Shown in pieces: positions 9,900 through 17,542 of a stretch of 64,000 bases of DNA. A model generated the notes under the pieces. The model saw nothing but the letters and a program-made list of their open reading frames with translations, was not told the origin of the DNA and made no database searches. Position numbers and translations under genes: made by a program. Source of the stretch: G963422565 sp963422565 (GTDB lineage: Bacteria > Pseudomonadota > Alphaproteobacteria > MPNO01); contig OY730228.1 of assembly GCA_963422565.1 (NCBI GenBank), positions 1,798,001 to 1,862,000 on the forward strand. The letters run 5' to 3'. The stretch's first letter is position 1. Each line of letters begins with the position of its first letter.

Positions 9900-9941
9900 T
9901 GTCTGAAGCCTCCTTGCGCGGGGTGTGGACAGTACGCCGCA

Positions 9942-9957
9942 GATGTCCTAGAACATC
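9942..9957. promoter_or_regulatory. Candidate operator palindrome in the amidase/monooxygenase divergent region
   Basis: GATGTCCTAGAACATC is an imperfect palindrome (arms GATGT and ACATC, near-symmetrical centre) about 45 bp upstream of the amidase start, in the 213-bp gap between divergent genes. Size and place suit a dimeric regulator such as the GntR protein of this operon. Only one copy is seen, and no sure -35/-10 pair could be placed around it. Confidence 0.35.
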
Positions 9958-10112
9958 CTGATACGTCTATGCTAGCCGCCCCGCCGACGCCGGTCAAGAG
10001 CTTTCTTGTCGGCCTTACGAGGGTCGAGGGCGCCGGAGGGCGGTCCTGTCGGCGAGCCGGCCGGTTCCGATCGTCCTGAGCGCGGCCGGCCGAGGAAGAG
10101 GAGTTCCAAGCC

Positions 10113-10424
10113 ATGGCAGACAATACGGTGATCGTGTTCGCGAGCTTCTCGCCCAGCCCCGGACGGGAAGGCGAGGTCGAGGAAATTCTGCGCGGCATGG
10201 TGACGCCGACGCGCGAAGAGCCCGGCAACGAGATCTACGATCTCTACAGGAAGACCGGCGACGGCCCCGCGAGCTTCCATCTCTTCGAACGCTATGTCGA
10301 CGCCGACGCCCTGCAGGCTCATCGCGAGACCGGGCACTACAAGGCGTACCGCGCACGGATCGCGGATCATCTGGCGGCGCCGATCGGCGTCGTGGTCCTG
10401 GAGGCCGTCGACGCGCGGGGATGA
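10113..10424 (+). CDS. Antibiotic-biosynthesis-monooxygenase (ABM/YgiN-like) domain protein
   Basis: Small 103-residue protein of the dimeric alpha/beta ABM fold, whose members include cofactor-free quinol monooxygenases such as YgiN. Family features are IVFASFSPSPGREGEVEEIL, EPGNEIYDLYR and FHLFERYVDADALQAHRET (the A-x-x-x-H pattern near residue 70). ATG 10113 follows GAGGAGTTCC. It is transcribed away from the amidase operon and converges on the dehydratase gene, so it is probably a single-gene unit. Substrate unknown; many members are annotated only by fold. Confidence 0.85.
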   Translation: MADNTVIVFASFSPSPGREGEVEEILRGMVTPTREEPGNEIYDLYRKTGDGPASFHLFERYVDADALQAHRETGHYKAYRARIADHLAAPIGVVVLEAVDARG

Positions 10425-10442
10425 AGGCCCCCTCCGGGGCCT
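10425..10442. terminator. Hairpin between convergent genes
   Basis: AGGCCCC-CTCC-GGGGCCT forms a perfect 7-bp stem with a 4-base loop, filling the 16-bp gap between the ABM stop and the dehydratase stop. There is no U-tract, so it would be a weak or bidirectional terminator. Confidence 0.5.
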
Positions 10443-11319
10443 ATGGCGCGAAGGTCGCCTCGGCAGACTGGGCGAGGGCGCCGGCCGGCGTGACCGCCCA
10501 GAGACGCGCCCGCCCGTCTTCGGGGCCGGGCGCCCCCTGGACGGCGAAGGCCGCCGTGTCGAAGAGCGGCGCCAGCGCACGGGTGGCGAAGGTCTCGAGC
10601 CGGGCCTCCGAGCGGTTGCGGCGGAACAGGTCCAGCAGCAGCGTCGCGGTCAGGTTGCCGTGGACAAGGAGCCCCGGATAGCCCTCGGTCTCGGTCGCAT
10701 AGGTCCGGTCGTAGTGGATGCGATGGCTGTTCATGGTCAGCGCCGAGTAGCGGAACAGCAGGACCGGGTCGGGGACTATCCGCCGCGACCAGACCGGCTC
10801 CGCCGGGGCCTCGGTCGGCGCCGGCGTCCGCGCCTCTCCCCCCGGCGGAGCCGGGGCGCGGTAGACCGTGTCATGCTCTTCGATCGTCCCCAGACCGCGG
10901 GGGCCCGAAATCTCGTGGCGCACTGTCACGAAGCAGAGCGTGCCCGACCGCCCCGTCCGCGGCCGCACGTCGGCGATCGTCGAGACCCGCTCGATCGTCT
11001 CGCCGACCCGCAGCGGCGCGCGGAAGGTCATCCGCACCCCTGCCCACATCCGGCGCGGCAGCGGGACCGCCGGCATGAACCCGCCCCGCCGCGCATGGCC
11101 GTCCGCCCCGGTCTCGGAGAGCCGCACGATTTCGGGGAAATAGTACCAATGCCAGCCGGGCGGGATCGCGTCGCCCGCGGCGAGCGGCGGGTCATCCCGG
11201 TCGAGGGTCGCGGCCAGAATATCCGCCGGGGCCGCCGTCACCAGCCCGCGCGCGGTCTGCCGTCTGCCGATCCAGCCCTTCGCGGCCTCGAGGGCCACCG
11301 CCATCCCGTCGGGGGTCAT
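10441..11319 (-). CDS. FAS1/HTD2-type CoA dehydratase, mesaconyl-C4-CoA hydratase-like
   Basis: Hot-dog-fold hydratase acting on a CoA thioester. The 292 residues have a degenerate N-terminal MaoC-like half and a C-terminal half with the catalytic signature NSHRIHYDRTYATE near residue 200 and YPGLLVHGNLTATLLL. This is the architecture of mesaconyl-C4-CoA hydratases and related dehydratases. ATG 11319 overlaps the CoA-transferase stop (ATGA), and the acyl-CoA dehydrogenase is just upstream, so the three form one translationally coupled unit. In characterised systems a CaiB transferase plus this hydratase converts mesaconyl-CoA species towards citramalyl-CoA; assigning that here is inference. 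Confidence 0.85.
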   Translation of the reverse strand: MTPDGMAVALEAAKGWIGRRQTARGLVTAAPADILAATLDRDDPPLAAGDAIPPGWHWYYFPEIVRLSETGADGHARRGGFMPAVPLPRRMWAGVRMTFRAPLRVGETIERVSTIADVRPRTGRSGTLCFVTVRHEISGPRGLGTIEEHDTVYRAPAPPGGEARTPAPTEAPAEPVWSRRIVPDPVLLFRYSALTMNSHRIHYDRTYATETEGYPGLLVHGNLTATLLLDLFRRNRSEARLETFATRALAPLFDTAAFAVQGAPGPEDGRARLWAVTPAGALAQSAEATFAP

Positions 11320-12455
11320 GCGCCGAACTCCGCGCGGATCGCGACACTGTCCGCCCCCGCCTGCGGCACCGGGCCGGGGCTGCGGGTCTCGCCGTCGATC
11401 CGCGCCGGCGGCGCCACCAGCGAGACCGCGCCGTCGTCCACCGCCACCGCCATGCGCCGGAGCGCCGGGTGGCGGGCGAGGCCCTCGATGCCGTTGACCT
11501 CGCCATAGGCGATCTTCGCCGCGCGGAGCCGGGCGAGCAGCGCCGGGCGCGGGCGGGCGCGGAAGCCGGCGATCAGGATCTCGTCGAACGCCGCCGCGTT
11601 CCCGAGCCGGGCGACATTGCTCTCGAAGCGGGGGTCCTCGGGCAGCTCGGGGCGCTCGAGGACCTCGGCGCACAGCCGAACGAATTCCCGCTCGTTCTGG
11701 ACGGCGATCAGGACTGGCGGGCCGTCTCGGGTCGGATAGGCGCCGTAGGGATGGATCGAGGGGTGGTTGAGCCCGACACGCCGCGGTCCGCTGCCGTCCG
11801 ACTCCCAGTGGAGCAGCGGCACCGTCATCCAGTCGGCCATGCCCGCGAACAGCGAGGTCTCGATGGCGCAGCCTCGACCGGTGACGCCACGCGCGAGCAG
11901 CGCTTCGAGGACGGACGCGACGCTGTACATGCCGCAGGCGATGTCGCAGACCGACACGCCCACCCGGCCCGGCGACTCGACCCCGCCGGTGATCGCGGCG
12001 AGCCCGCTCTCGGCCTGCACCAGAAGATCATAGGCCTTCATGTCGGCATAGGCGCCGTCGGCGCCGTAGCCGCTGATGTCGACGGTGATCAGGCGCGGGT
12101 TGCGCCGGCGCAGCGCCGCCGACCCGAACCCCGCGCGGGCGGCCGCCCCGGGGGCGAGGTTCTGCACGAACACGTCGGCCCGGTCGACGATCCGATACAG
12201 CAGCGCCCGGTCCTGCGGATCCTTGATATCGGCGACGAGCGACTGCTTGCCCCGGTTGAGCCAGACGAAATAGCTGCTGTGGCCGCCCGCGAAGCGGTCG
12301 TAGCGGCGCGCGAAGTCCCCGCCCGCGCGCTCGACCTTGATGACCCTGGCGCCGGCGTCGGCGAGCCGGGAGGTGCAGTAGGGCGCGGCGACCGCCTGCT
12401 CCAGCGAGACGACCAGAATCCCGTCGAGCGGGTGCGCGGCCGAGGCGCTCGTCAA
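11316..12455 (-). CDS. CaiB/BaiF-type (class III) CoA-transferase
   Basis: Moves CoA between carboxylic acids. The 379 residues match the class III family: LDGILVVSLEQAVAAPYCTSRLADAGA at the N-terminus, FVWLNRGKQSLVADIKD near residue 85, and the catalytic Asp in MKAYDLLVQAESGL near 150. I place the start at TTG 12455, which overlaps the upstream dehydrogenase stop as TTGA and has a GAGG ribosome site; no ATG or GTG fits the family N-terminus. The longer frame to 13562 is a shadow of the dehydrogenase. Its partners suggest a branched C4/C5 dicarboxylate such as mesaconate or methylsuccinate. Confidence 0.9.
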   Translation of the reverse strand: MTSASAAHPLDGILVVSLEQAVAAPYCTSRLADAGARVIKVERAGGDFARRYDRFAGGHSSYFVWLNRGKQSLVADIKDPQDRALLYRIVDRADVFVQNLAPGAAARAGFGSAALRRRNPRLITVDISGYGADGAYADMKAYDLLVQAESGLAAITGGVESPGRVGVSVCDIACGMYSVASVLEALLARGVTGRGCAIETSLFAGMADWMTVPLLHWESDGSGPRRVGLNHPSIHPYGAYPTRDGPPVLIAVQNEREFVRLCAEVLERPELPEDPRFESNVARLGNAAAFDEILIAGFRARPRPALLARLRAAKIAYGEVNGIEGLARHPALRRMAVAVDDGAVSLVAPPARIDGETRSPGPVPQAGADSVAIRAEFGA

Positions 12456-13606
12456 TAGGACCTCGGCAGGCCGAGAACATGCTCTGCGAGATAGCTCAGC
12501 ACGAAATTGTTGGAAATCGGTGCGATGCGGTAGAGCCGGGTCTCGCGGAACTTGCGCTCGACGTCGTATTCCTCGGCGAAGGCGTAGCCGCCATGGGTCT
12601 GCATGCACATGTCGGCCGCCTTCCAGGACGCTTCGGAGGCGAGATATTTGGCCATGTTGGCCTGTTCGCCGCAGGGCTCGCCTGCCTCGAACAGCGAGGC
12701 CGCCCTGGCGACCATCAGATCGGCCGCCTCGGTCGCCGCATAGGCTTCGGCGATCGGGAACTGGACCCCCTGGTTCTGGCCGATCCGGCGGCCGAACACC
12801 CGGCGCTCCCGCGCGTAGCCGACCGCCTTGTCGATGAACCAGCGGGCGTCGCCGACGCATTCGGCGGCGATCAGAATGCGCTCGGCGTTCATGCCGTCGA
12901 GGATATAGCGAAAGCCCCGCCCCTCCTCGCCGATCAGGCTGTCGGCGGGGATGATCAGATTGTCGAAGAAGATCTCGGTCGTCGCGTGATTGATCATGGT
13001 GCGGATCGGCCGGATCTCGAGCCCGTCGCCGAGTGCCGCGCGCATGTCGACGAGGAAGACCGAGAGCCCGTCTGTTCTGCCGGCAGCCCGCTCCCGCGGC
13101 GTCGTTCGGGCGAGCAGCAGCAACAGGTCCGAATGCTCGGCGCGCGAGGTCCAGACCTTCTGGCCGTTGACGACATAGCCGCCGTCGGGCCGGCGTTCGG
13201 CGGTGGTCCGCAGGCTCAGCGTGTCGGTGCCGCTGGTCGGCTCGGTCACGCCGAAGGCCTGCAGACGCAGTCGGCCGTCCGCGATTCCCGGCAAATAGCG
13301 CCGTTTCTGCTCCGCGCTCCCATGCCGAAGCAGGGTGCCCATCATGTACATCTGGGCGTGGCAGGCGCCGCCGTTGCCCCCCGATTTCTGGATCTCCTCG
13401 AGGATCGCCGCCGCCGCCCCGATGCCGAGGCCGCTGCCGCCATATTCCTCGGGGATCAGGACCGAGAGATAGCCGCCCTCGGTCAGCGCCTGGACGAACT
13501 CCGCCGGGTAGCCCCGCTCGCGGTCGAGCGCCCGCCAATACTCCCCGGGGAACCGGGCGCACAGCCTGGCGACGGCGTCGCGAATCTCCCGATGCGCATC
13601 CATCAT
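12452..13606 (-). CDS. Acyl-CoA dehydrogenase
   Basis: FAD-dependent alpha,beta-dehydrogenation of an acyl-CoA. The 384 residues show the standard domains: N-terminal helical domain, beta domain with FGVTEPTSGTDTLSLRTTAE (FAD site, about 120-145) and VNGQKVWTSRAEHSD, then a C-terminal helical domain with YARERRVFGRRIGQNQGVQF and MQTHGGYAFAEEYDVERKFR (about 340). ATG 13606 and ATG 13603 are adjacent. It is first in the three-gene unit with the CoA-transferase (TTGA overlap) and hydratase, so its product is probably the unsaturated acyl-CoA used by them. Chain specificity cannot be read from sequence. Confidence 0.92.
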   Translation of the reverse strand: MMDAHREIRDAVARLCARFPGEYWRALDRERGYPAEFVQALTEGGYLSVLIPEEYGGSGLGIGAAAAILEEIQKSGGNGGACHAQMYMMGTLLRHGSAEQKRRYLPGIADGRLRLQAFGVTEPTSGTDTLSLRTTAERRPDGGYVVNGQKVWTSRAEHSDLLLLLARTTPRERAAGRTDGLSVFLVDMRAALGDGLEIRPIRTMINHATTEIFFDNLIIPADSLIGEEGRGFRYILDGMNAERILIAAECVGDARWFIDKAVGYARERRVFGRRIGQNQGVQFPIAEAYAATEAADLMVARAASLFEAGEPCGEQANMAKYLASEASWKAADMCMQTHGGYAFAEEYDVERKFRETRLYRIAPISNNFVLSYLAEHVLGLPRSY

Positions 13607-13706
13607 CGGCCGCCTTTTACGCGGATCCGAAAGGTTTGCAAAGGACGCGCCCCCGTTCGGACCGTCCGGCCCGCCCCGGATTTCGTCGTCGGTTCTTCCC
13701 TGGAAG

Positions 13707-14975
13707 CTACGCCGGGTTCCGGCCGGCGCCCGCCGCGTCCGCCCGACCCGTCAGCTCCGGCGCCTGAAGGCTCCGCGGTTCCGTCTCGACGAGATCCAGA
13801 GCAGGCAGGTCCGAACCCGCGGCGCCCAGCGCCTCGAAGCGGCGCGCGGAGGGCAGCACCCGCCCTTCGAGCGAGCCGACGCCGCTGTTGTAGCGCTCCA
13901 CCGCCTGTTTCAACGACCGGCCGATATCCGCCATATGCCGACCGAATACCCGGATGCGGTCATGGAGTTCCCGGCCCGCCGCGGCGATGTCGCGGGCGTT
14001 CCTGGACACGGCCTCCTGCTGCCAGCCATAGGCGACGGCCTTGACCAGGGCGATCAGCGTGGTCGGCGTGGCGATCAACACCCGGGCCGCGATCGCGTCC
14101 TCGAACAGGCCGGGGTCCCGCTCCATCGCCGCAGAGACGAACGCCTCGCCGGGGATGAACATCACCACGAAATCCGGCGTGTCGGGCAGCGCGCTCCAGT
14201 ATTCCTTCGAGGACAGCGTGCGGACATGGCCACGAAGATGACCCGCATGCCTGCCGAGCTGGGCGGCGCGCGTCTCCTCGTCCTCCGCCTCGACGGCATC
14301 GAGATAGGCGTCCAGCGGCGTCTTGGCATCGACGACGATCGACTTGCCGCCCGGCAGGCGAACGATCACGTCCGGACGCAGCGTGCCGTCGCCGCCCTGC
14401 TGCGTCGGCTGTTCGCGGAAATCGACATGGTTCGTCATGCCGGCCATTTCGAGCACGTTGCGGAGCTGGTGCTCGCCCCATCTCCCCCGCGCTCCCGGCC
14501 GACGCAGCGCCTGGACGAGGCGGCCGGTCTCCCGCTGCAGTCCGGCCTGTCCCTCGGCAAGAGCCTTCACCTGCTCCTGAATCCCGCGATAGGCGCCTTC
14601 GCGGGACCTCTCCAAGTCCCGCGCCATGTCCTCGACCTTCTTCAGCTCCGCCCGGATCGGCGCGACCAGCGCCTCCACTGCCGTCTCGCGCGCCTTCAGG
14701 TCCTTCTCCGCTTCGACCTTGTGCGACTGGAAACGCTCGCTGACCAGACGCAGAAAGGATTCGCTGTTTTGTCCGAGCGCTTCGGCGGCCAGCGACGCGA
14801 AGCGTTCGCCGCGTGCCTTCTCGATTTCGTCCAGACGCGCCTCGTGGGTTCTGCGCTCCGCCTCGATGGCCGCTTCCGCCCTGTCCGCCCGGCCGCGTGC
14901 GGGCGCGGCAAAGACGAACCAGACCATCGCGGCGCCGGCGAGCGCGCACAGCAAGGGCAGTCCGAACTCCATCAT
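13707..14975 (-). CDS. rmuC: DNA recombination protein RmuC
   Basis: Membrane-anchored protein of the RmuC family, which limits inversion at short inverted repeats and has a predicted restriction-endonuclease-like core. The 422 residues run: N-terminal transmembrane helix (about 5-25), long Ala/Glu/Arg-rich coiled coil (about 30-150), then the conserved core with RWGEHQLRNVLEMAGM, DVIVRLPGGKSIVVDAKTPL (near 205) and VVMFIPGEAFVSAAM. Start at ATG 14975 (ATG 14972 follows directly). It stands alone, 40 bp before the next minus-strand start. Confidence 0.93.
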   Translation of the reverse strand: MMEFGLPLLCALAGAAMVWFVFAAPARGRADRAEAAIEAERRTHEARLDEIEKARGERFASLAAEALGQNSESFLRLVSERFQSHKVEAEKDLKARETAVEALVAPIRAELKKVEDMARDLERSREGAYRGIQEQVKALAEGQAGLQRETGRLVQALRRPGARGRWGEHQLRNVLEMAGMTNHVDFREQPTQQGGDGTLRPDVIVRLPGGKSIVVDAKTPLDAYLDAVEAEDEETRAAQLGRHAGHLRGHVRTLSSKEYWSALPDTPDFVVMFIPGEAFVSAAMERDPGLFEDAIAARVLIATPTTLIALVKAVAYGWQQEAVSRNARDIAAAGRELHDRIRVFGRHMADIGRSLKQAVERYNSGVGSLEGRVLPSARRFEALGAAGSDLPALDLVETEPRSLQAPELTGRADAAGAGRNPA

Positions 14976-15015
14976 CTCTGCGTTTCCTGCCGGCTGCCGG
15001 GGCAGGCGGCGAAAG

Positions 15016-15357
15016 CTATTCGGCGGCCGCTGCCGGAGGCTCGTCCCGTCGCATGTTGCGACCGGAGATATAGTCTCGGACGATCATAAGCTGGCCCTTG
15101 ATTTCCGCCATGCCGGCTTCGACCGCCCGCAGCCGGGCATCCAGGCCGTCCATGCGCCTGTCCAGACCGTCCATGCGCCTGTCCAGGCGGTCCAGGCGCT
15201 GATCCAGACGGTCCATGCGCTTGTCCAGACCGTCCATGCGCTTGTCCAGACCGTCCATGCGCTTGTCGAGCCGTTGCCCAAGGCTGCGCTGGCCCTGCAG
15301 GATCATGCCTCCCAGGGCGACGCCGACCGCGAGAATGGCAATGAGTTCGGGACTCAT
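15016..15357 (-). CDS. Small membrane-anchored heptad-repeat coiled-coil protein
   Basis: No named family recognised. From ATG 15357 the product is 113 residues: an N-terminal hydrophobic helix (SPELIAILAVGVALGGMIL, about 2-20), then RLDKRMDGLDKRMDGLDKR-type heptads (about 28-75), then a C-terminal tail with KGQLMIVRDYISGRN. The heptad pattern gives a regular coiled coil, probably oligomeric and projecting from the membrane. The repeat is also a 21-bp DNA tandem repeat, so copy number could change by slippage. The longer frame upstream to 15474 reads into an intergenic repeat and is rejected as a start. Confidence 0.7.
   Translation of the reverse strand: MSPELIAILAVGVALGGMILQGQRSLGQRLDKRMDGLDKRMDGLDKRMDRLDQRLDRLDRRMDGLDRRMDGLDARLRAVEAGMAEIKGQLMIVRDYISGRNMRRDEPPAAAAE
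15141..15266. repeat. Six 21-bp tandem repeats inside the coiled-coil gene
   Basis: Six head-to-tail units of the type CCAGACCGTCCATGCGCTTGT (here 21 bases; each differs at 0-6 positions), each encoding one L-D-K-R-M-D-G heptad on the minus strand. The third unit is the most diverged. Unit length of three times seven keeps the frame whatever the copy number. Confidence 0.9.
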
Positions 15358-15412
15358 GAGCCGAGCCTTGTCGGAAGAAGCGGGAGATGTCAACCGCGCT
15401 CGTTCGGACGAG

Positions 15413-15598
15413 AAATTCCCGTCTTGGCGTCCCGGCAGGCGGCTTCCACCGGCATCCTGGGCCCGCATCGCCACCCGCTTCTCGAGGAAGGCTCCCCGTC
15501 ACGGGGGAGGGAGAAAGAGCGTGCGCGACCCCTCCCCTCGAGGGAGAGGCAGGGGAGGGGTGGTCCGGCCGGTCGCAGCCCCCGAAACAAGAAATGCC
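15413..15598. repeat. Dispersed intergenic element, copy A
   Basis: Begins AAATTCCCGTCTTGGCGTCC and ends CGAAACAAGAAATGCC, the inverted partner of the start. The internal part has arm 1 (CGTCCCGGCAG) on the left, GC-rich palindromes of the CCCCTCGAGGGAGAGG type in the middle, and arm 2 (CCGGCCGGTCG) on the right. About 186 bp, filling most of the 331-bp gap before the alkylsulfatase gene; no gene seen in the rest. Confidence 0.75.
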
Positions 15599-15688
15599 GA
15601 TCCAGGATGCGACGGCGCGGGCACGGCTTGCGGAAGGCGGCACAACCGCGCTTGACTGGCGGGTGCAGCCCACAGACGAGGACGAGCC

Positions 15689-17377
15689 ATGAAGGATGCA
15701 GAGCCGTCGGTCCACCCTGAACTCGCGCGCCATCAGGCCGCGATGACGCCCCGCGTCTACAGCTTCCGCGATCGCATTCACTGCGCGTTCGGCTACGCGA
15801 TCGTGAACTGCACGCTGATCGAGGGGGACGACGCCTGCATCCTGGTCGACACCATGACCGGGATGGACAACGCCGCCGCCGCCGCCGAAGCGTTCCGCGG
15901 GATCACCGACAAGCCGATCGAGACCATCGTCTACACCCATTTCCACGCCGACCATGTGAGCGGCGCCAAGGCGTTCGTTTCGGAGCGGGACATCGCCTCC
16001 GGCCGGGTCGAGGTCATCGCCCAGGAGGAGCTGCTCGACAATGTGCTGCGCGATGTCGGGCTGATCGCGCCGGTGCTCGGCCGCCGGGCAGCCTATCAGT
16101 TCGGCATGCGTCTGCCGCTCGGCCCCGAGGGCACGGTCGGGGCCGGGCTGGGGCCGCCGCAGAGACCCGGGCCGCGCAGCTTCGTGGCCCCGACGAAGAC
16201 CTTCGGACAATGCTACCGGGGCGAGGCTGCGGGGGTCCGTTTCGAGGTCCACCTCATCCCGTCCGAAACCGAGGACCAGTGCGCGGTCTGGCTTCCCGAT
16301 GAACGGGTCCTGCTCTCGGCGGACGCCATCTACGAGTCCTTTCCCAACGTCTATGCGCTGCGCGGCACCCGGTTCCGCAACCCGATGACCTGGGCGAGCG
16401 GCGTCGACCGGCTGCGCGGCTTCGGCGCCGAGATCCTCATCCCGCATCACGGCCGGCCGGTCGAGGGCGCCGCCGAGATCGACGCGCTGCTGACCGATTA
16501 CCGCGATGCGATCCAGTATCTCCACGACCAGACCCTGCGCTTCATGAACAAGGGACTCACGCCGGACGAGATCGCAGAACATGTCGTCATGCCCGAACGG
16601 CTCCGGAATCATCCGTGGCTCGGCGAGTATTACGGTTCCTACCGCCATGCGATCCCGGCCATCTATGCCGGCTATCTCGGCTGGTATCAGGGGGACCCGG
16701 CGACGCTGGACCCGCCGCCGCGCCGCGAGCGGGCGCGGCGCTATGTGGCGCAGATGGGCGGCAGGGCGGCGGTTCTCGCGGCGGCGGCGGCGGCGCTCGA
16801 CCGGGGCGACCCGCAATGGGCGGCGGAGCTTCTGGGCTGGCCGATCGCCGCCGACCCGAACGACGTCGAGGCCCGCGCGCTCAAGGCCGCCGCGCTCAGG
16901 CGCTGGGCCTACGCGCAGAAGAACGCGACCTGGCGCAATTGGGGGCTGACCGGGGCGATGGAGCTCGACGGTACGCTCGATCGGGCAGGCGCGATGGTGC
17001 TGGGAACGCCCGAACAGGTCCGGGGATTCCCGCTCGCCGCGATCATGCAGGTCCTGACCGTGCGACTGATCGCCGAACGCGCCTGGGAGACCCGTCTTTG
17101 CGTCGCCTTCCGGACCGGCGACAGCGATGAGGCCTGCGCCCTCGAGATTCGGCGCGGAGTGTGCCAGTTCCACAAGGCCCCGCCCGCCTCCTGCGATGCC
17201 GTCGTCCGCTTCGACAGGGAGTTCCTCGTCGGCTGGGTGTTCGGCCGAACGACGTTCGAGGCCGCGCTGGCCGAGGGGGTCGTGACGGTCGAAGGCGACG
17301 CCGTCGCCGTCGCCGATTTCCTCGCCAAGTTCGAACCCTTCAACCAGGCCGCCGAGATCGCCATCGTGGCGCGCTGA
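15689..17377 (+). CDS. Alkylsulfatase-type metallo-beta-lactamase-fold hydrolase (SdsA/BDS1-like)
   Basis: Zn-dependent hydrolase that in this family cleaves alkyl sulfate esters to alcohol and sulfate. The 562 residues hold an N-terminal metallo-beta-lactamase domain with THFHADHVSG (H84, H86, D88, H89; classical members read THSHADH), ADAIYESFPNVYALRG and PHHGRPV. A helical dimerisation domain (about 280-420) and a C-terminal SCP2-like domain (about 430-560) follow. No signal peptide is seen, so it is probably cytoplasmic. ATG 15689 starts a run of four plus-strand genes. Ser to Phe in the metal motif could alter specificity. Secondary- or primary-alkyl preference is unknown. Confidence 0.88.
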   Translation: MKDAEPSVHPELARHQAAMTPRVYSFRDRIHCAFGYAIVNCTLIEGDDACILVDTMTGMDNAAAAAEAFRGITDKPIETIVYTHFHADHVSGAKAFVSERDIASGRVEVIAQEELLDNVLRDVGLIAPVLGRRAAYQFGMRLPLGPEGTVGAGLGPPQRPGPRSFVAPTKTFGQCYRGEAAGVRFEVHLIPSETEDQCAVWLPDERVLLSADAIYESFPNVYALRGTRFRNPMTWASGVDRLRGFGAEILIPHHGRPVEGAAEIDALLTDYRDAIQYLHDQTLRFMNKGLTPDEIAEHVVMPERLRNHPWLGEYYGSYRHAIPAIYAGYLGWYQGDPATLDPPPRRERARRYVAQMGGRAAVLAAAAAALDRGDPQWAAELLGWPIAADPNDVEARALKAAALRRWAYAQKNATWRNWGLTGAMELDGTLDRAGAMVLGTPEQVRGFPLAAIMQVLTVRLIAERAWETRLCVAFRTGDSDEACALEIRRGVCQFHKAPPASCDAVVRFDREFLVGWVFGRTTFEAALAEGVVTVEGDAVAVADFLAKFEPFNQAAEIAIVAR

Positions 17378-17542
17378 AGGCGGGGCCGGGCCCGGGTGCG
17401 CGCTGCTACTACAGGGAGACGGGCGTCGAGGCCCCCGAGACCGCGATGCGAGGAGGCGCCGAGTTCGGGCGCCGGTCTCCGGCGATCGACCCGGGACCGC
17501 CGGCGCGGCGGCCGCCAGACGAAGACGACGGAGACCGAGGAC

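Noticed and set aside
15141..15266. CRISPR array
   Set aside because: The 21-bp units are contiguous without spacers and are in frame within a heptad-coding gene.
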